This document shows positions 54,201 to 64,000 of a stretch of 64,000 nt of DNA, piece by piece (within the stretch, counting starts at the first letter, position 1; every line of letters begins with the position of its first letter). The stretch spans positions 24,958 to 88,957 of the forward strand of contig NW_023365791.1 in assembly GCF_000003815.2 (NCBI RefSeq), read 5' to 3'. This stretch comes from Branchiostoma floridae. Taxonomy: Eukaryota; Chordata; Leptocardii; Amphioxiformes; Branchiostomatidae. The notes below the pieces were generated by a model. It was not told the DNA's origin. It was given only the letters and a program-made list of their open reading frames with translations, and did not search any database. A program made the position numbers and the translations under genes.

Positions 54201-56136
54201 AGTAACCTATTTTTTCACCAGCTTAAGGTGGCTGTAACATTACATGCATGTATGGTCTCACATTTATGGCAATTGCTTTTTTATGTACAGTAGTTCTATA
54301 GATAGGAGGCTACTGAGTACTGGTATTCTGTTAGGCAGCCATGTAAACAATTATGTCAACAGTGCCCAGTAGTTGTGCAACCATTTTGTTTACTGTCTGT
54401 GTTTGAAGAAAAGCCTTCCAGACAACTCAAGTGATTTATCATTTAGTAACCTAGTTACTGAGATTGCTCCATGTTGAGTGTTGTAACAGTTGTTTTGCAG
54501 TATGTTAAACATGTAGAAATGGCCCTAGTACATAGACTTGCTAGAATAGAATTGCTAATCATTAACATTATAGGCATCTGATAAGTGTGTACACTACATG
54601 TAAATGCTACACTGCAAGGGTCACTAATCTTCTAATCAGACACCCCCCCAGGAATGGAGGTGTGGTTTGATCATGTGATCACCTTGAGCCAATCAATATG
54701 CAGTGTTGGAACAACACCTTCTTGACATGTGATACCATACTTGAGTTACAGATTATGCCTTGTGATAACAGTATTTAAAGCATGACTGTCTCCTAATCCA
54801 ATAAAAATTGCACAATACATGTATATACGAAGACTGATACAAGCTAACATTAGGCATGTATGTCTAATAGATCTAGTATTATTACTAGACTAGTACAACA
54901 ACACATAGTCTAGAATAGTATAGGTAGGGGGTAAATAATGACTTACTGCTTGTCCACGGTAGGTTCTCCAGACAAAGGCTCCCATCAACACACCTGTCCT
55001 CCTGCCCACCTCCATAAAGACACCTTCATGCTGGTCATAGTTCACCTGAAACAGGTGTGGTGATCAAGAAAATGAACCCTTACTTCTTACTAATTAGTTT
55101 TCAGGAAAAAAATCTCTTATTGTTAAAACCAAGCCATTCATGTACAGTTCACACACATGCAAAAGTTACCTTTGTAACATTCCTTGAAGGCTTGATATAT
55201 TTCCTACAGGATATGACCTACAAAAAGTTGACTAGCCAGTGTTGAAAGAGTTGGTCTATTAAAGTTAGACTTTTGTAAGAAAAGAGTAGAAACAGACAGA
55301 AACAATATCCTGGTTCCCGGGATTTCGAACCCGAGCCGACACCAGCCTGCCAGACTATAAGCCCAGCAGCGCAAACCACTATGCCAAAATGCACAGAACT
55401 GTTTGGCATGGTTGTTTTTGGCGGTGCTTGAACTCCACTGGTACTAGTGTTACGCTCATACGCGACATGGGCCAAAACATCTGACATCCCAAAGAAAGCA
55501 CGTTGAGATAGTAGTACTTCACTCCATACAGGGTATAACGAGCATACAGAGCGAGCTCTGTGAAAATACACACACGTGCACACACGGATGCACATACACA
55601 CTCACACACACTTCACTCCATCCTGGGTATAACGAGCATACAGAGCGAGCTCTATGAAAACACACACACACACACACAAAGACACACTAGAGACTCACTC
55701 ACTGGCAGAAAGACACAGACGACTAACAGACACAAACACACAGATATGCCAAAAGAAACCTTGTGGAAGTACAAACATGCCCAGAGCTCCTGGGGTCCCC
55801 TACCTTGTCTGCCGCACAGAACTGGGCCAGTTCCTCCAGCTCAGGATGGGAAACCTTGGCCTTCCCCTCCTCAAAATCCCACACCACGAAACACCTCCTG
55901 ATCCCGAGCTTCTGCAGGTGTCCAGCGAACCGATTAGGGTCCATGGCGAGGAGGGAATCAGTCTTCTCATTCTTCGCCGCATCGGACGAAAGATAAACAT
56001 TATTCTGGGCGCCAAAATACGAAGAAACCTGGAAGAGCTGATTAAGAAGACGTTTGTTGCTGATCGGTGCGTTGTTCACATGTCTCCCGCAAACCTTGCC
56101 GAACAGCACGCCTCCCACGGTTCGAAGGGTACTCAT
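48215..56136 (-). CDS. Leu/Phe/Val dehydrogenase-like enzyme (ELFV family), predicted mitochondrial
   Basis: Complete, 11 exons, 507 residues: 56136-55804, 55045-54947, 53908-53802, 53107-52986, 51246-51121, 50971-50879, 50663-50557, 50111-50016, 49489-49346, 48891-48802, 48421-48215. Oxidative deamination of an amino acid to a 2-oxo acid with NAD is expected. Landmarks match bacterial leucine/phenylalanine dehydrogenases: CGGIRLW, GMGVKSALAGLWAGGGKGVV (both active-site Lys), LNGCYVSAEDVG (catalytic Asp), GGSGNPS, NAD loop AIQGAGNVA, SPCALGG, CGAANNQL, DYVANRMGIVN. The first about 110 residues are extra relative to the roughly 360-residue bacterial enzymes and start as a basic leader (STLRTVGGVLFGKVCGRH). 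An in-frame ATG at 56298 would lengthen it. The intron after exon 6 has a GC donor. Vertebrates lack such a gene; substrate is unknown. Confidence 0.9.
49630..49662. repeat. (CTGTA)n microsatellite
   Basis: Five CTGTA units in an intron of the dehydrogenase gene. Confidence 0.9.
50188..50384. mobile_element. 197-bp short member of the AAACCTG...CAGGTTTGA element family
   Basis: Left end TACAATCAAACCTGCCCAAG, right end CTTGGGCAGGTTTGACTCGC. Same ends as 46896-48185 but without the tandem array. In an intron of the dehydrogenase gene. Confidence 0.75.
55305..55390 (-). repeat. tRNA-derived SINE-like sequence
   Basis: Minus strand: GCATAGTGGTTTGCGCTGCT (A-box-like), then GCTCGGGTTCGAAATCCCGG (B box). 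The spacing is tRNA-like but the acceptor stem does not pair. In intron 1 of the dehydrogenase gene. Confidence 0.5.
55510..55680. repeat. Tandem duplication with (CA)n microsatellite
   Basis: ACTTCACTCCATACAGGGTA...GCATACAGAGCGAGCTCTGT recurs about 95 bp later; each copy is followed by CACACA runs. Confidence 0.85.
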
Positions 56137-59100
56137 TCTTATCCTGTGAGAGGTCTGTGTAGGTTGGACACTGTGTGAAAGCCTAAATTCGTCTTGAAGT
56201 TCAGTAGAATGGAGAGAAAAGAAGGAGCAACGTGTCCAACTGCATGTGACACCAACAAGCTGGCTGACCTGTGGTGGCCCCTGGACCCAAGCACACATCT
56301 CGTAATTCTACGCTATAGAAAATAGGTCGAAGTCAGTTAAATCGTCAGCAAGCTAAAACAAGATTAATTCAGACCTTTGGCGTTATGTTGACGAAAGAAT
56401 TTCGAAAAATTGCAACAAAATATCATTTCGTGGTTGTAAGGATATGGTTTTAAAGACTTTCATTTTTGCTCAAATCCTTCCGCTGCACTGTAAGCGCACC
56501 AGACCGTGTAATAGTCCCATCTAGCGAGGTAAATACAAACTACAAGACACAGACGCGCGCATTCCAGCATGCAATGATAACAAATGACTAGAGAGGATGC
56601 AAACAGCATCATACAGCTGTATAAACGAGAGACATAAATCTGTCCTCGCACTGTCTGCGAAACTATTCTTTCCCCTCTTGGTCAAGATGGAAATATGTGC
56701 CCAGGACCAAGCGATTCATGTCTTGATCCTGTGACAAAAGATACGTTTCCCATATGTCGCAAGCTGTAGTTTTTGGCCGGCCAACTCGTCTGGTGTGTTA
56801 CTGTCTATTTGGCCAATTCCTACTATTCCCAGTGACATGTTGAGAGCGTTAGGCTAATAATTCAGCGTCAGGTTAACGTTTGTTTACCTGCGTGTGGATG
56901 GTGTTCAGCACCAAGGGCAGGTATAACGTTATTTGCCCTATGTAGACAGTGACTAAATGAGGGATTCACTGTCAACACGGCTATCTAATGATACGCAAGA
57001 TTTGATGTTGCCCTCCTCAACGCACAAGTCACACAACCCCATACCTTGTATCACTCCGATTCTAGTACCAAATACGACAGAAGTGATCAAAAGAGCAAAT
57101 CAGAGCTAGAATAGATATCACGTTATTCATCAACTGTGTCGCTTCACTAAGGTTACAACGAGAAAATGTCTTATATAGAAGCCTTTTTCACCGCACGGTT
57201 TCGGCTAAATTGCCCACGGTTTCCCAGTGCCTCCTGGTGAGCAAAAAGCAAAATGCAGATATTTCTGACAGGGAAGAGAAAACTTAAGTTGATTGGCTAA
57301 CACAGAGTCAATCGTTGATATAAATGGACCAAGCTAGCCAATGACAGACTGGTAAGTATGATAGACAGAAACCATTAGTCAACATGGTAGCCTCTCTACC
57401 AATCAAAATACTTAAGGCATTATCAAATTGACTAATCACAGATAAGAGACAATTTTTCCGACTGGTAAAATGGTAATGATAATTTTATCCGCAAGGCGAC
57501 GCTTCTGTATCAGCCTGCTATCGTACTGTACAACTGTTGTCAGAATTACCGACATGACATTGTATGCACCGTGATGCAGAAATGAATGATCTGGAAATAT
57601 TAGTTTTATTTTTATTTTTAAGAGAAATGATAATATTTTTCTATTTAATGATTCTAATGTTGACATCAGTGTCACTCACACTATCATTGAATACAGGAAT
57701 ACGAGTCTTGTTGATTGCAATACCATGCTTTATCATTTCATTTCTTGTTACAAGTTTCATGGTCTCTAATTTGTTTGAAAATGTAGTCATCTTGTTTTTG
57801 TTTACCCTATTTTTTCTTTCATGTGCACACATTAGATTTGAAGTCTGCAGATAATGTCATCATTAACATTTACTTGCTGTGTCCTTACTAGGATTACAAA
57901 GGCCAAATTTGGGATGTTGGTAAAACTAAACAAGTAAGAAAACCAAATAACACAAGCACAACACACGAGTTCATAAAAAACACATTTAATAGATGCTACG
58001 ATGGCTCTGTACATAATTTACCAATGCAACCCAACATCTTGAATGTCAAGAAACAGGCCTCTTAATTTGCACAGAGAAGTTAGAAGCAGCCATGTTAAAC
58101 TGCCACCAAATAAGTGAGCCGGTGTATTTCTTTAACAATTGAACATTATAAAACCTAATAACCATCTTTATTACATCTTGTGAAACTGTTAATACTACTG
58201 TCAAAAGGAAAAGAGTTACCGCTTGTCTTAGAAAGCATCCAAACATTCGAACACAAAATGTGCTATTATCACTTGTGCATCCTTGACTACTACCAGTATA
58301 CTGTATGCTAGACAATGTATCATGAAGCTAGTGTTTTTCATGTTTAATGGCAACAGAATAGTACAAATCATCAGATATATATACTAGGTGCTTCTCTCCT
58401 CAGAAAACAGTTCCTATAAGTTACGTTGTGGATACTAGATATACCTTGAGAAATTCATTTCTAGTACCTGGCTTCTTACATGTGCTTTGCACACCTGAGT
58501 GACAGTAGTCTCAAGACAGTCTGAACAAAAGGCCACAGTGCAGCTCTGCAGTTAGTGTACAGTCTTAAGGGTAAGATTTACATTTAAGGGTGTTCTTGCC
58601 ACCAAGCTCTCAAGACTATTACAAAGTCATCATCTAGCGAGTAGATGAGATAGAAGTGTATGTTGCAGAAAATAAGAATGATATCCATGTGAATCAGCGA
58701 TTCTTTTACCATTACATATACCTATCTCCTTCACAATCAACACTTTATAAGTGTGACAGAAGATAGATCTTTCAATCATACATTGTTGTTAGTTATTGTT
58801 ATGTCGGTGATCAATTTCAACAGGCAACCAATCTACCGGTATTTGGGACACCAGCTTGATATTCCTATGTAGGAGTTTCAACTTTGGATTTAAGTACTCA
58901 TACAATCACATGTTGTTGAAACAAAACCTATCAATGTACATTCTGGCTTCTCCTCTAGTAATGCTTAAATCCCTTCTCTGATTCCAGTTTTACCAATCAA
59001 AATACTTTTGAGCCTTGACCAATAACACACCTTGCTATAACAACCAATCAAAACTGTTGTCAGAAAGGAACTGTGCATGTTTCATATGACAGAATGAAGA

Positions 59101-60439
59101 AAGTAAAATCTGGCTAATTGTTGGCAAAAGTAGAATGCAGCAACACTGAAAAAATTTACATGGACAACATTTCCGTTCAACTGAAGAAAATGTCCAATAG
59201 TGATGTCATCTGTTGCCAATATGTGAATCCATGGCCTCTATGGTAAAGAAACTGATGTTATCCAACAGAGTAACCTAAGAGCACTAAATGGTACGCTTTA
59301 TAGTTGGTATGTACTGGTTATTTTGTTCATGGCTGAGGAATAGAATGTTGATTACGCATATTGAGTAATAAACAACCTAACATCACAAGTCAATTTATTT
59401 TGAGGGGTTTTTGTTCTGATTTATGTCTTTGTCCCTTTGTGAGATCAAGTCTGTCAGAAGTGTAAGGTTACTACTGTGTATACATTTTGCACAGGATATA
59501 GTTATTTTTTAGTAATATTCTTCTTCCTGTTGCCTGACTCTGAAACCAATACAAATTTGGTGTTGGACACTACTTTAACAGGTAAAAGTTTCACAGAACT
59601 TACACCTATACTGGGTTTATATCATATATGACTTCATTACAAACACTGCTGTTTAAGCAATACAGGCATCATTGCTTAGCAAAAAACAATAGGGTACGTA
59701 GCTAAAGAGTCATAAAAGCCAAGAAAATGTCATTTCGAATTGCAAGAAAAAGCAAAAGACTTTGCTCCTAACTTTATTTGAAATCCGAGTCAGAATGCTA
59801 CAGTCTTATATGGTGGGAATTATATCAAAATAGGATGGAGATTGAGAGTTTCTGAGTTACATATTGCACAGACACAGCTGCAGTGTTTTCAACTCTTTTA
59901 ATAATACAGAAACAGTACATTTGGTAAGGATAGAGAATTTTCCAACTTATGAAACCTAAAAGCTGCTGATTTTTGTAATTTGTTGGCCAAAAGCATAATA
60001 TATACTTCTCCACAAACCATACTTAAGAAGAGGGTAAAATCTTGGGTGAGTGGGTGTGAGGTGTCGTGCAGTTGCCACTAGTTGCTATAACAGCCTTAAG
60101 AAACATCTTACTACAGGAGTTCCCTAAAGAAACTGTGCGTTGTAGTAGTAGTGGTAATAATAGTAATAAAACATGTCACTGTGGCCCTGTGGTGCCAAAG
60201 CAGCAGCTAGCAGCATACACTTTTACATCATCAGTACTCATATGGTAATAGTAGTATACACAATTTCAAACCTTATCACATGGCCTGATCCAACCAATCA
60301 GGGCTCATCTGAGGCTTATCACATGACCGGCAGCCAATGATGAGAGATGCCATTTCTTTAAATCTCACAGTCATGAGACCAATGTACTAAAAGTAAGGAG
60401 TCAGAGTTCAGAGGGCAGAGTTGAAAGGTAAGAGTGTGT
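56137..60439. other. Intergenic region plus probable USP 3' UTR
   Basis: The dehydrogenase promoter should lie above 56136. A repeat (copy C) is at 57640-57850. The 58-60.4 kb part is AT-rich and may be the 3' UTR of the minus-strand USP gene. No further gene recognised. Confidence 0.45.
57640..57850. repeat. Interspersed repeat, copy C of three
   Basis: Contains AATACCATGCTTTATCATTT, TTCTTGTTACAAG, CATCTTGTTTTTG and ATTTGAAGTCTGCAG, matching copies A (3030) and B (15454). A 96-codon hydrophobic ORF here is not conserved in the other copies. Confidence 0.55.
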
Positions 60440-63576
<3,137 letters not shown>

Positions 63577-63639
63577 CTGCAATACAAATTGCAATGGTAT
63601 GATTGGTATTCTAATACATGTACACAATGTAGGGGTGGG

Positions 63640-63720
63640 TACTGGTACAGAAAATTCAGGTACAGGTACGGTTCAGGTCCAGAGGATCAGGTCCAGGTCC
63701 GGACCTGAACCTGGACCCCA
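63640..63720. repeat. GGTACAGG/GGTCCAGG simple repeat with a palindromic turn
   Basis: Run of CAGGTAC and CAGGTCC units that inverts at GGTCCGGACC. Upstream of the last USP exon seen here, in an intron. Confidence 0.75.
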
Positions 63721-64000
63721 TTATCTGTGAAACACAAAACAATGGTCCATTTTGCTACTAAGGATTCTATTTAGTGACTTCGACTGGCATTTTAAAATCC
63801 TATCTTCATATAAACAACACCAATTGCCTCTCTTAACTTACACCAAGTTTGACTGTAGAAACTTGGTTAAAATGACTATTAACTCTCCTTTACTCCAATC
63901 TTCTCATTTCATTTCTTAGACCAGTAGGCCCAGAAGCGCGTGAACGCCTGCCGGTAAAATCTGTTCATCTATTCATTTTCAAATAAGACCAAAATTCGGT

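Noticed and set aside
55305-55390. A functional tRNA gene
   Set aside because: A- and B-box-like motifs are present, but the acceptor stem does not pair and no clear anticodon arm forms; SINE-like origin is more likely.
55654-56178. 174-codon plus-strand ORF
   Set aside because: Antisense shadow of dehydrogenase exon 1, partly CA microsatellite.

Overview
This is a repeat-rich, intron-rich animal nuclear window. Compact GT-AG exons separated by introns of 0.1-2 kb, a death-domain IRAK kinase, a CARD protein, USP4/11/15-type and mitochondrial E3 genes, and dense small inverted-repeat elements point to an invertebrate deuterostome. A lancelet (Branchiostoma) is my best guess; this is inference from gene content and repeat style, not a database match. 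All gene models below were built by hand from homology, reading phase and splice consensus, and every multi-exon model closes in frame.

Layout. 0-8 kb is gene-poor: a SGNH-hydrolase-like ORF that may belong to a transposon, a gap, a 157-bp satellite, an inverted stray copy of one exon of the DLD gene found 25 kb away, and several inverted-repeat elements. 8.3-11.1 kb (+) encodes a small type I receptor with a PAN/Apple-like ectodomain and a tyrosine-motif-rich tail. 11.8-12.9 kb (-) and 14.1-17.1 kb (+) are head-to-head paralogues of a four-helix membrane protein; the plus-strand copy carries an N-terminal CARD. 17.9-29.0 kb (+) is a complete 18-exon dihydrolipoyl dehydrogenase gene. 29.7-31.5 kb (-) encodes a repeat-containing tail-anchored protein.

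34.4-44.3 kb (-) is a complete 12-exon IRAK1-like kinase (1173 aa) with a very long C-terminal tail. 48.2-56.1 kb (-) is a complete 11-exon Leu/Phe/Val dehydrogenase-like gene with a predicted mitochondrial leader. 60.4-63.6 kb (-) is the 3' part of a USP4/11/15-type deubiquitinase that continues past the right edge.

Themes. The receptor, the CARD-membrane protein and the IRAK kinase all look like innate-immune signalling parts, while DLD and the amino-acid dehydrogenase are both mitochondrial branched-chain/2-oxoacid metabolism enzymes; whether either grouping is more than chance is unknown. Non-autonomous DNA transposons are unusually legible: four have exact 9-bp target-site duplications and two have exact 5-bp ones, several inside introns of the real genes.
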